From Ricinus communis (lineage: Eukaryota; Streptophyta; Magnoliopsida; Malpighiales; Euphorbiaceae), in the NCBI RefSeq assembly GCF_019578655.1, contig NC_063262.1, positions 21,769,582-21,833,581 of the forward strand: a DNA stretch of 64,000 nucleotides, written 5' to 3'. Numbering within the stretch: the stretch's first letter is position 1; each line of letters starts with the position of its first letter. The notes under the pieces were generated by a model that searched no databases, was not told where the DNA came from, and worked only from the letters and a program-made list of their open reading frames with translations. The position numbers were made by a program, and so were the translations under genes. Of the stretch, positions 32,661 to 45,400 are shown one piece after another.

Positions 32661-35600
32661 ATGCTAGTTGCTATGGTACTTTCTCAACCGGTTTTTCCGG
32701 CTCAAGCCTTGTTGGCTTCTCCTCGATTCCCGGAACTAGTACGTGGCCATTTCGGCCTCTCGTATCGGCGTTTAAAGTTCAAAGTTTCGGCGATAAAGAA
32801 GCCACTGCCTGACCTACAGTCTCAGACACCAGGTCTTAAAATCCATAAATCACTTCTTCAATTTCATTTTCTTTAACAGATTGTTTGGGAAGTCTAAAAG
32901 TGTAAAGAATTCAATTGAATTTATTTTAGTTGATCCTCGAGTTAATTCAGTTGATATGAATTATTGCACATCCCAGGTAAGGTTTTAAGTGACGCTCAAT
33001 TGAATTATGCAAATGATTTATTCCAAATAAGGTATTTTTGTAACAGTGCCATATGTATGCCCACTCAAATGGAGTTACAGGTAGTGAAAAATCACTGGTA
33101 GAAGAAAAGAGAGAGGAAAGTGTGGATTTGGGATGGCTACCTACTTTTCCTCACGCATTGATAGCTTCTATGTCCAATTTTCTCTTTGGCTATCACATAG
33201 GGTTAGTCTCTTTTGCTCTCCTTTTTATTATTACTCATGTATTTTTTTAATTTTCAAGATGCATGCTAATGGATTATTAAGTACAGTAAAATCTCCCTAC
33301 ATTATATAGGAATAACTTCTTTATAATGATAAAAAAAATTTCAGTCCCAATTTGGGTAAGTTATAAATAGGATAAACTTTCTGTTGTAATAAGTGTCGCT
33401 TTAAGAAAATATTTCTCTATAAAGTGATATTTGTATATATAATTTTAAGTAATATATGTTATATTATGTTTTGTTTTACCGTAGTATTATTTTGTCTCAT
33501 CAATCTTATTTATATAATATAACAACATATTAATATATCTTATCTATAGTTTCTATCATCTCACCAACAAGATTTAAATATTAAATTCAAAGAAAAATTT
33601 TAGTGCTTGAACATCCATTGAGTTATAACCTACTCATAGTCATAAATTTTATTTGGTCCCAAATGTGTAACTATAGAGAGGTTTTATTGTAGTTGCCGTT
33701 GTTAGAATTACTATTGAGTTCAGCATGCTAAATCATTGGTAGATGATCACGCAGCGTGATGAATGGTCCTATTGTTTCGGTTGCACGAGAGCTAGGTTTT
33801 GAAGGAGACCCAATCCTTGAGGGACTTGTGGTTAGCATATTCATAGCTGGAGCATTTATTGGAAGCTTAAGCTCTGGTTCATTAGTGGATAAACTTGGAT
33901 GTCGCCGTACATTTCAGGTTGACACAATTCCATTGATTATTGGTGCTATTATAAGGTAATCTATTTTTATGATTTTATATATATATGTTTACCAGGAATT
34001 CCTATTTGTTTGATAAATGAGTGATGCCTATTTCATACAAGTTACAGTATGTGATTGAGTGTAGAACTTTATGTACCTATGTTTAGATGTTATAGACTGA
34101 TTGAATTTAAAGTTGCACCCATTTAGTTACTTTCTGTAATTTGTAACAGTGCACAAGCTCACTCCTTAGATGAAATACTTTGCGGGAGATTTCTTGTTGG
34201 CCTCGGGATTGGTGTGAACACAGTTCTTGTTCCAATCTATATCTCCGAGGTACTTCTTTATTGTTGACATGGTTCATTTACTGGTTTTCTTTACTCGGAG
34301 CTCTAGTTTTCAACTTTTACCTAATAACATTTTTGTGTGCTATTTATTAAACAAGTTTAGAAATTGACTATATAAGTGTGATACATTTGGAAGACGAAAA
34401 GAAGTAATCTAAACATGGGAAAGGCGAGCACTATAGTGTATGTATCGAATTATTTCACTGCAAAATACATGTCAATTTTCTGATGTTTTGCTTAGCAGGT
34501 TGTAATATTCAACACAGGTTGTCAACCTGGAAATGTGAGAGCATTGTCCTTCAATGTTTTATATGTTGATGGTTATAGTGCAATTAAAATTTCTATATGT
34601 TAAGTTATATCTAGGAAATGGAGAGAGTTATTTTTTCTTTCACAGCAACTCCCAGTTCTTTATTCATTTATGGCTGTGTTGTAGGTTGCCCCAACTAAGT
34701 ACAGGGGTTCCTTAGGAACCTTGTGTCAACTTGGCACATGCCTCGGGATCATTACATCACTATTCCTTGCACTTCCCTCTGAAACTGATCCACATTGGTG
34801 AGGTTATTTTCTTTGGCTCTTTGCTGCTCCTTGGCAGGATGATGGTTGGTGTCCTCGTCCATTTCTAATGTCTTAACTGCATATGAAGGTCTTCATTTAC
34901 ATTAATGTGGGTCACATTCATTAGACTAGAATTAAGGAAATTTAATAGAGATGCCTAGGACATGGTTGTATATTGAAGTAATGGTGCTGTGACCTAACTG
35001 CAATAGCTGCAGTGTTCACTGTCATGAATTCTGTAAAAGCAAAATGACTCAAGTTCATAATTAAAATATAATTTAACTAAATATGAAAAAGAAAATATTA
35101 CTTCCAATACAAATAAATAACTTTTTATTGACAAGTAACGCATGACTTGCTAAAGATCTTTGGTACTCATCATGAGTGCTGCAGAGGATCCGAATACTGA
35201 AAAATCTCTTTACATAAATGTTTTCCTTATTTTTGAAAATACTTCCCTTTTCCTTACTCCCTTTACGTAGAGGATCCTAATCCTGAAAACTTCTTTCCTT
35301 TTCCCTACTCCCTTTACGTAGAGAATCCTAATCCTGAAAACTTCTTTCCTTCTCCAAAAATCCCTTTTTGTGAAATCTTATAAAGTCTGAAATTCAGAGA
35401 TGTTGGGTTATGGATGCTTGGAAATATAAAAATGAACGTATTTGGAGTCTGTATCTGCATTTGGAAAGGCCCTTTTATATGAGTAATGGCTAAATTGTCC
35501 ATTGCATCAGTGCTTATGTGGTTGCATCACCTTTGGCACGTATAATGGCTGATATGGATTCAAAAGATTGATAAATGTGTGAAACTTTAAAAGCTGATGA

Positions 35601-38267
35601 CTTTTGGAATGCACTATATCATGCATACTGAATTCTGTTACGAGTTAAATCAATGGCTGTGGAAATCATTGCAGGAAACAGTTAGATTCATGAGAGCTCA
35701 TGCAGATCAAATCTACATTGCTATTAGGAACCTAACTATTTTCACTTTGCCCTTTAACATACATTGATATGCATATGCATGTGTCCAGGGGACCTTTAAG
35801 AACAATATTATCTTTTTTGTAGTGAGTATTTGGGAGATTTAGACTGTTCAAGTTTAGATATTTCTTTTTTCAGCTTTTGCATAGAGTCTAAATATCTTCT
35901 TCAGGTGGAGGACAATTCTCTATATTGCAAGTGTTCCTGCATTTATGCTTTCATTGGGTATGCAGTTTGCCGTGGACAGTCCCCGTTGGCTGTGTAAAGT
36001 ACGATTATTTGTTTCCCTCTGCAAATGTCTGCAAGACTTGGTTTTTTATGTCATTTTCTTCCTGAAACTGTTATAATTGTGTTTGGTAGGTTGGAAGATT
36101 GGATGATGCTAAGTCAGTTATCCACAATCTTTGGGGACCATCTGAAGTTGAAACTGCAATTGAAGAATTTCAATCAGTGATAAAAAATGATGGTAGTGAT
36201 GCAGGCAGTAGGTGGTTGGAACTTCTGGAGGAGCCACATTCTAGAGGTTGAGGTTGTTCTTATATCAGATTTAAGTAAATTTTTATATGAAATGAACTTT
36301 ATATTATGAGAGCTTCCATCTGGTATCTCCTATTATATACTATTTGTTTTCTGGAAGTATACTTGTACATACTTTTTAAACACATTGGTCTTCTCTTCAC
36401 AAGGTTATTTCTTATTCTGTTTGCAACTTGCAATTGTCACCTGCAGATATTGATGTTGTATTGTTGCAGTTGCACTTATTGGAGGTTCCCTTTTTATACT
36501 ACAACAATTTGCTGGTATAAATGGAGTCCTTTATTTTTCATCATTGACTTTTAAAGATGTTGGCATAACAAGTGGTGCTTTAGCAAGCTTATATGTAGGG
36601 CTTACCAACTTTGCAGGTTTGAGATCTTTATCTATGCTTATGATTGTACTTAAGAACTTATTTTTTGTTAAACAGTCTCTTAGGTTTGTGAATTGGTGTC
36701 AACTTCAGGCGCACTTTGTGCCTCATACTTAATGGATAAGGAAGGCAGGAGAAAGCTCTTAATTGGCAGTTACATAGGAATGGTAAGTGTGGAATGACCA
36801 TATACGAAAGTATGCTAATGTGTGGGAAAAAGAGCATGATCATGATCATTGAAATATCATCTATTTGGTGTTCTAATACTGCTTCAATAATGTCTAATCT
36901 AAATTTGCATAACCAACAAAGAAAGGAGACACATTGATTATGATTCTAAATCATGAAGTCTTTCTTTCGTGCAGGCTGCGTCAATGTTTCTTGTAGCATG
37001 TGCAATCAATTTTTCAGTCGATGAAGACCTCAGTCACAATTTATCAGTAACTGGAGTTCTTGTGTAAGCAAACTCTTACAATGCAGTGATTAAAATTCAT
37101 TTGAGACAGAGAGAAAAGAGAGTGAAGCATCAAGAACTCGCAACTGTTTACTTTTCTGCTTTGTTTTTTAGCACCATTCTCTTGATGATCCAAAGGTTTT
37201 CACGATTCTTTGGCATTTCCTGCTCATGGTCCAGTTTGGTAGGTTGTCAATAAATATTCCGAATCGAACCGATAAAGTCAGTTTTGACATAACATAATTT
37301 TCAATTAAACTGAATAATATTCTGATACAAATGAAACAAACTAGCTTGTTTATATTTAGGCTGTTGGCTTGTACAATTTTGGACTTTCTTTTGATAGATC
37401 AAGATTGTTAAACTCTGATTGTAATTTAAGCTTCATCGTTTCAAGTAATTGAGCTAACTATTTCTAAAATCTTTTCATAACCCTCTTTGCTTCAGGTTAT
37501 GGTGCTTCTTATCTTCTTTTATAGATCTCGAGTATACCTTACAAGGGAAAATATTGATGGGCTCTAGATATATAACTAAAGCTTCACTTCAAGCACTTTC
37601 TGAAACCAAAACTAACCAAGCCATTTTTTAATCCAAGATATTTGTATCCGAATTGTGTTGGATCAAGTTGATTTTAATGATTTGATAGGTTTTATTTCAA
37701 CCCTAACTTACATCACACATGCAGGTATATATTTACCTTTGCAATTGGAGCTGGTCCAGTAACTGGTCTTATCATCCCGGAACTTAGCAGTGCCAAGATG
37801 CGAGGAAAGATTATGGGATTCAGTTTTTCTGTTCATTGGGTAGGTATTGCAGCAGTTGCTGTAATTTGTTTCTTTTGGGGGAGTGAGGTGACAAGGGAAG
37901 AAAGAATTTAGAGGAGGTTCTTTTGGCTATTAATTGATGGAGAATAGGGAAATTACATGGCTATATTCAATTTTGTGTATAATGATATCTTTCTCACGTA
38001 TTTATTCAACCACAACTCCTTGTTGATGCTGAAGTTGGATTCACCGTGTGTAACTTGGTGTTTCTTATGATTCAGGTGTGCAATTTCTTGGTGGGTCTGT
38101 TCTTTCTGGACTTGGTGGAGATATTTGGAGTTGCTCCAGTTTATACAGGTTTTGGCAGTGTCTCCTTGTTAGCTGCTCTATATGCTAATTACTATACAAT
38201 TGAAACAAAGGGGCGCTCTCTTGAGGAGATAGAAATGTCACTGAACCCCAATCTCCACAAGAAATAG
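32661..38267 (+). CDS. Plastidic-glucose-transporter-type sugar transporter (MFS), 12 exons
   Basis: Exons: 32661-32832, 33081-33201, 33755-33955, 34150-34249, 34685-34797, 35905-35998, 36090-36246, 36470-36616, 36709-36782, 36975-37063, 37725-37839, 38076-38267. All introns are GT-AG and phases agree, giving 524 residues, close to the length I know for plant probable plastidic glucose transporter 1. Residues 1 to about 60 are Ser/Pro/Lys-rich without acidic clusters, fitting a chloroplast transit peptide; a second Met at residue 5 is an alternative start. The rest is a 12-helix sugar porter: GRFLVGLGIG (from 177), PTKYRG after SEV (about 201), DSPRWL (260-265), QQFAGINGVLYF (331 on), DKEGRR, PELSS and ETKGRSLEE near the end. 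The expected role is moving glucose or a similar hexose across the inner plastid envelope; substrate is inferred from family. Intron 2 holds a MITE, intron 5 a 51-bp tandem repeat. Exon 1 and its junction are the least certain parts. Confidence 0.9.
33283..33691. mobile_element. MITE in intron 2 of the sugar transporter
   Basis: The left end CAGTAAAATCTCCCTACATT pairs with the reverse complement of the right end (CAATAAAACCTCTCTATAG). Both are flanked by TA. About 410 bp, no ORF. The ends match a CAGTAAAACCTCTATAAAT-type family I know from other dicots. Confidence 0.65.
35215..35352. repeat. 51-bp tandem repeat in intron 5 of the sugar transporter
   Basis: CTTTACGTAGAG recurs at 35261 and 35312, followed each time by ATCCTAATCCTGAAAACTTC. 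A diverged partial unit precedes (about 35215-35260). A similar GAGGATCCGAATACTGAAAA at about 35185 suggests further older units. Confidence 0.8.
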
Positions 38268-39461
38268 CAGTAGAGCAACTGTTAAAAGCCAAGGCAATAG
38301 CAGCAGAGAAAAGTGTTGGTGGGTTGTGCACGATGAGTGCGATATGTTCAGCTTAGGGATCTGTGTTGCGTATGGTTCAAGATTTTGGAGATGTCCTTCT
38401 CTCTCTTTCTCTCTCTCCTTTCACATTTGGTGCATTCTGTGTAAAATGCCAATTCAATGTATTGTAGTTCTTATAACAGCAATTCAATTATTATATATTT
38501 GGTAATATTCTCTGCCTGTTGAATTTTGCATGCAGGTCTTTTGAGGTCATAAAACTTTCACTGATTTTCAATTTTTATTTAGTTTGAACTTTGTCTATCA
38601 GATACTAGCTGATTTAAATTCTCTCAACTGTATTATGCTATTATGCTGTTTAAATAATAAGCTAATTTTTATGAATAAATTGATTTTTCTTATAATTTAT
38701 AAAAGAAAACCTTATTTAAAATTAAAACCCATCTTTTGTTAATTATAATATTTATAATCCTAGTCTATGGTGAAAGTTTAAGACTGACTTTCAAAGTAGT
38801 TTAAATATATTTTTGATATTATAAAATTTATGATATACTTAAATAATACTATAATTCTAATTTACTAAGTATAGAAATGATATAAAAATGTATAAATTCA
38901 TAGATTACATTTTTTATAGTGATTTGATAAAAGAAACAAGAAAAATTTTAAAAATGTATATCACAGCTAATAGGAAAATGACATATGCGTTCTGGAGTTC
39001 TGGATTTAAATGATTAAAACATAAAATTTTTTGTATAAATTTAGTATATATATTACAAATGATAAAATTATAACATATATTATTTTTAATTAAATGATTG
39101 TGTTAGGCACTGTAGTCCAAAGCCCGTTGGTGAAAAAACCTAGGAAACATTACTGAACTGGATTACTTTGTCTGATGTCGTAAATCATAACTGAGATCAA
39201 CGAAGAGGAGCAGTCAAAGAAAGAATAACGACTTACCCTCCAGTCCAGTGGAGCGGGGTGGGGCATTCAAAAAGAAGTGCCACGTAATACATACCAAACT
39301 TGACCGTTTACGCATCGCTTTCAGTTTCAGGCAGCTAGAAATAGAATAACCATTTTGGTTCCCACCCCTCATGCTTTTGTGAATTGCAACGAACAGCACG
39401 ACTCGCCAAAATGTATTGAAGCTCTCTTTAGGGTTTATTTTTCTCTTTCTTTCGCCGGTTA
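38268..39461. other. Spacer between the two transporter genes
   Basis: Contains the 3' region of the sugar transporter and the promoter side of the EamA gene. No clear AATAAA follows the stop. From 38.6 to 39.1 kb it is very AT-rich; 39.1-39.46 kb is GC-richer as expected for a promoter and leader. A telo-box-like TAGGGTTT lies at 39429-39436, about 26 bases before the next start codon. Confidence 0.5.
39429..39436 (+). promoter_or_regulatory. Telo-box-like element in the EamA gene leader
   Basis: TAGGGTTT (AAACCCTA on the other strand) is followed by a pyrimidine-rich TTTTTCTCTTTCTTTCG run just before the ATG at 39462. This combination is common around transcription starts of plant housekeeping genes. 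Confidence 0.4.
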
Positions 39462-42400
39462 ATGGCGGCCTCTGCAGAAATCATCGATGGAGATCACGCG
39501 GTGGAGCTGATTGTCTGCAACTCATCATCATCATCATCGTCGTCGTCGTCATCTCCTGATTCCTTCGCTGACAACGGCAACCCCACTGGCTCTCCGTCTG
39601 ACGAAATAACCCCTCTTCTAAAGCCTAAGATCAACATCTTTTCTGTTTCGCACTCTCGTAGAAAACCTAGAGTAAAATTTCTCCGTTCCTCTGCTTATTG
39701 TTCATTACTGTTTTTTTATAAAAATTAATTTGTACAAGGATTAATTACACATCACTGATTACTATAATTGCCTAGCTATTACTTCATTATGTGTATTACA
39801 TTGAATTCATGTCGTATTTTGATTATAGATTGAAATGTGCTACTACAGGAAGAACTGGACAAGTTAATTTTGTTACCTTTTTATTTGCAGGAGCAAGTTG
39901 CAAAATTACCTGAAACTGAGACGCCTCCATTTATACAGCTTATATTGTGGGTATGGAGTGGATCCAGATACTCTGGTATATTGTGCATGGCCTTATCCTC
40001 CAGCATCTACTTTGTCATGGAAATTCTTTCTCATTCTTTCTCTAGTAAGTAGCTTGGACTTTTGTATCTATTACTATTCAACTTTAGCCTTTCATGCCGT
40101 GCCATCAAACTAACATTACTTCATTTTAATGCAATTTTATGTTGGTGCTGAAAAAGCTGCTTATTAGTTCTACATTTTCTGTAATGAATCCTATGATATT
40201 AAACTTATGAATGTGATTACCACAAATACTCTTTTGGCTGGTTTAATTGTGTTCTGGAAAATATGTTTCTATGTCATAAACCATGCAACTTTTCTTTATC
40301 TAAACATGTATAATGACTGTTGAAAATTTGCAACTTTTCTTTATCTAAACATGTGTAATGACTGTTGAAAAATTGCAACTTTTCTTTATCTAAACATGTG
40401 TAATGACTCTTGAAAAATTGCACTCCATTCTAAGAAACATGTTTCCAATTTCATTTTGCACCAGTGCATTTAACAGGAACAGACAAAAAAATCTCATTTT
40501 GCTAGTGGTACTGGAATTAGACATTTACGCATGAAGAGCAATTATACTCATCAGTGCTAGGCTCTAGAGTAGGATTTGGGGAAGTTAGCCTTTATTCTTA
40601 CTTTGTCAAAGCAGGGCCCGCCATCATCATGCATGATGAGACCTCATGGTCTTCATTTTAAGAGTGGTTTTGTTGCTCTTGTCAGGTACCTGCTTCATTG
40701 TATGGCTAACAAACATGATAGAGTATGAAGGAAGGATAGTTTTTGGTCTTAATGATTGGTTTGGGAGGAGAATCTTTTGAATGATTAATAGTTGGTTGGG
40801 TTCAATAAGTTAAAAGACTTGGAGTTTGATTTGAGACTAGGAACTCTTGATTATTTTTCCTCTTATTGACTTGTTGGTTTGAAGAAACAGACTAGAACCA
40901 AAATGTTATGTTTCTGCCTCATGCGGGACTGTCAGACATCATTTGGAAAGGTGTATGCATCTATGAGGGCCCAGTAATTATCATTGTACCTCTTCTTAGA
41001 GCTTAATTATATTTACATTTACTGGGCTTTTAAACTGTGACACGTGATGTGATTCTTGTCAATAATAACATTTAGAAGTGGTGTGTCCAGTGTAGGACAA
41101 TATGATGTTGGGTCCTTAGATTATAAGTTTGAAGGCTTTCTTTTTGTAGTTAATGCCTTTGCAGATGACTGCCAACTTTTTCTAGACTTTTCTTATGCTT
41201 GACAAGATGATTAGCAAGCAATTAGCTTTGATTATCATGACCTTTATTATAAACTTAGTTCAATTGGTCTACACATTCAATATATTGAATATATAACTTG
41301 TTATACTTCTGTAGCGTAGAGAGTGGGAAGGGGAGGTAGTTTATTCAGTTATCTTTCTGTGAATGATTATCTTATGATAACTAGTTCTCACTAGATAAAT
41401 TTAATGGATTTTTGTTATTTACTCTTTTTCTAATTATAATTTATTATGGCAGCTCGATCGATTCCTTTGTTTGAGACTGCATTTATGAGATGTACAATAG
41501 TATTGATATTATCGTATATATGGCTGAGGAGAAGTGGACAGCCAATATTTGGAGCAGTACATGCTAGGAAACTTCTATTTTTGAGAGCCCTAACTGGATT
41601 TCTCTCACTGTTGAGTTTTATTTATTGGTAAGTTCCACCTTATTTGCTTGCTTCTGTGCCTAGTTTGAGCTTCTATTTTTTACTTTAATTTAAGTTTTTT
41701 TCTTTCTCATATGCTTCTATTTCAAATATGTAACCTATAGCCTAGCTGGTATAAATCTTGAAACTGAAAAGCGAAGGCTGCTTTAGTTGTTACCCATGTC
41801 CATGTAGTTATATGATGTTGCCATCTTGGGTCAACTGATAATAATGGGTTGTTTTCCAAAAACTTTTCTATGCAGCACAATAAATATGAAACTAACATGA
41901 TATTATATATATTCCTTTATATATGCTTAAGTTACCAAAAATGGCTACAGTTGCACCATTGTTGGTAACGTCATTGAAATTGTCCAGATTGTTCAGATCA
42001 TGTATTTAGTCCTATTATATTTCTTATGATTCAAACATTTTTGGTTGCTTATATCTTATGTTCTCCATGTGCTTCTGAAAATCATTTTGTGTTTTCCATT
42101 CCATGGCTTCTAAAACCTTTGGAGTTTTGTTTAGCTAGCACAATACTGTAATAACCAGTAGTTGGCCCCTTATCTTTTTTCCCTTTCAGCATTCAGAGGT
42201 TACCGTTTTCTCAGGCTATTATATTAAATTTCACAACTCCAATTGTGGCTTCAATTTTGGCAAGACTAATGCTTCATGAAAAGTTAAAAATTGCAGATAT
42301 TGGAGGTATAGCAGCATTTTCTTCTTTTACTCTTTGTTGTACTTTTCATGTATTCAATAAGCTATAAAATGGGGGTAGGTTATATACTTTATCTAATTGT

Positions 42401-45400
42401 TCTTTATTTGGTTAAAAGAGAGTACCCTTTGTTGGTTGGAAGTGAGTATGTTGCTAACCGCCATTTATTTTCCAGGTCTCACTTGCAGTTTTTTTGGCGT
42501 GCTCTTTATTTATAGACAGATACTTAGAACACAAGGTAGAGAAGTGAGTTAGCAAACCTCCTATATTTTGCTGAGAATAGTTGCATATATGGCATAAGGA
42601 ATTGAAAATATTCTTTGTGATTGTGTTGTTTGATTTTTATGTATAACAGTAACGAAAATCCCCTTGCTTTTTTGCTTTGTATGCCATATCATGCATATGC
42701 TGCTCAGTATAGATGCTACACACGAAAGCAACTGTGAGGCAGTGGACTTTTAAGTGTATTAGTATATATATTGACTTCCTATCTTGTTTCTCCTCTCCAC
42801 TTGTCACTTCTCTCACTAGTCAGTTTACTATTTTCATGCTTTATTATACCTCTACTGGTTATTATAGTGTTGTGCAATTGTTTTTTTTGCATTCTTTGCC
42901 TCTCTTTTTCTCTGGATGCATTGCTTCTGTTTTATTTCTATATGATTGTGGCAGGGATGTGGTTTGGAGCTGGGGAAGCAAACAATACATCTGCCAGTGG
43001 AAGCCACCATGTATATGCTGTATTGGCTGGTCTATTGTCCTTGATAACTGGTGGAATCAGCTATTGTTTTATAAAGGCCGGAGCAAAGGCATCTGATCAA
43101 CCTGTGTAAGATTAAGAACTTGTTTTTCATGTTTTTTTGGGTCTAAAACAGGAATAGAACACAATTGAAACGTGTACAACTATTTCCCCTCTGCAGCTGT
43201 CAGTGAAATTGTTTATGTATCCTATCTGGCAATATCACTTCTGATTCTCTGTATGTCACACAATTAATTATCACCATGCTGGCACATTTTCACTCTTGTA
43301 TGTATCTCCTGATGCCATCCTATTAAATCTTAAAGATTGAATTATGTATTTTGTTCTTCTTTCAGGGTCACTGTTTTTTCATTTGGCCTGCTGTCTAGCC
43401 CTGCAGCAGGAATATGTGCATTTGCATTTGAGGTAAGTTCCTTAGAATTTGACCTGCTCTCTGTGCAGAAGTTTACTTTAGGTTATTTGCACAAGTGCTT
43501 GAAATTTGAGTAATTGAGTATCTTATGCCCGTATTTTGAATAGTTTCCTGGTATGATAGGCTTAGAGTTCCAGATCCCAATTCTCATGTTGTCAAAGTTT
43601 ATTGGCTCCTTTTTACCCATATACGCAGACCTTCGTATAATTAAAAGTTTTCAACTGATATTAATAAATATTTAATATTTATCTTAAATTTTGACGTCCA
43701 TTACTATTGTCCTAGACCTTCAACTTTTACTATTCTCTAATTGGAATTTTATATTTGATAGGCATATAGTAACTAACTACTGTTATTAGAAGATTCTGGA
43801 AACCAAAAAACTAAGTTTCTTGCAGAAGCAACATACAAAGCTTGATGGAGATGCATAATGTATTGCTTCCTCAAGCACGTAGTCAACTCTCATTTTGATC
43901 TAGTGGTGTTGGCCAATCATTTTCTTAATTTAGCTCAGTTTGTGGATTTATTTCAGAAGGTTAGATACGCTAAATTTTTTCCTTGGTCATATCTCCTAAT
44001 ACTTGGTTTGTCTCGTCTTCAATCCTATAATTTGAATGTACTCAATCTATTGAATCAGTCCAATTCCTATTAACATTAGATATATTTATTTACTCATCAC
44101 CAATGGGTGCCATTACCACTTTCTATAACTATGAATAATTATCATCTAATCCTTGCTTGTTTCCCTCAATTTATATCGTGGTATTCAAATCTCTATTGTT
44201 GGAAAGTGTAACTCCTACAAGGGGAAAGTACAAAGAGAAAAAGTGACATATAAGTGAAGAAGATTGAACTCAACAAAAGCTAATGGGTTTGTGCAAGACA
44301 GATTCTATGGAATTTCTATGTGATATCAAAATTGAAGATGGCACAATGGCCTGATAATCCTAGCCTTGTATTTAAAGACCTAGAGTATGAGCTAGCAGAG
44401 GAATTTAGACCCATTTGTTGGTTGCACTTAAGAGGGGAGTGTTGGAGAATGTAATCCCACCTGGGAAAAGTGTAGAAATAAGTGGCATATAAGTGGAGTA
44501 GATTAGCCTCAACACACCCAGTTGTTTTTGTGCAAGGTGGGTTCTAGCGCTACTTATATGACCACTGATGTAGTTTGGCCCTACACTGTATATTCCTATA
44601 AAATTTCTACATACGCCAAGATTCAAATTAGCAATACCACTCCTCTCGAGACAAGAATGTCCAATGTCATAAAACCCCAACAATTTTTAATGGCCCCTGT
44701 TTAGTACCAACTTGCCTCTATTTCAAACAAATTAGGCAGTTAGTCTTCATTTTGTAAATACAAGAATTCTTTCCATCTTATTGGAATCCTGACCTAAGAC
44801 AGAAGCGAGATGACAAAGCTAGGTTGTGTCTAAGCCTTAAATTTCCTTGAATTTACAAAGAAATAATTCTGAACCCACTAGAGATGAGAGAAAAACTCAA
44901 AATTTCATTAATTCAACAATATGGAAAGGATTTACTACAGAACTTACATATACTGCACGCAAGGCGTCATGAAGTATTCATAAAATTGCTAAAATAGTCG
45001 TTCCTAAAACTACTGTAAAGTACCTAAATAATTAAAAAAAAGTCTGAAGTTACCAAAAGTTCATAGAACATAAATAATATAATCATTGTAATCCATAAGT
45101 CTTGCATCAGGCCCTCAACTTGAAGAAAGCTTGTCCTCAAGGTTATAGGTCGAATTTGTAAACTCATAATATTTCGAGTACAGCAGTGACTTCAATCGCT
45201 TTTCAAATTAGTTTCATGGAATTGTTCTCTATATTAAGTAATTTTATTATATCCTTTGTAGAATTCAAATGAGAAAAGAAATGAAGCTTGATGATTTGTG
45301 TTAAAATCATTGTATTTTTTATTTTAAAACTTAAGTTGGATATTCTAACAAATTAAATCTAACAGCAAAAATGAAAATTAAAAACAACACTACCCTATCT

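Noticed and set aside
33047..33080. Start of sugar transporter exon 2 at 33047, or translation start at the ATG at 33053
   Set aside because: The 33047 acceptor breaks frame with exon 1, and starting at 33053 would lose the transit-peptide-like N-terminus. Left as an alternative-splicing question.
42713..43096. 127-codon open frame overlapping EamA exon 6
   Set aside because: It is an out-of-frame reading across intron 5 and exon 6; the EamA frame explains the conserved sequence.
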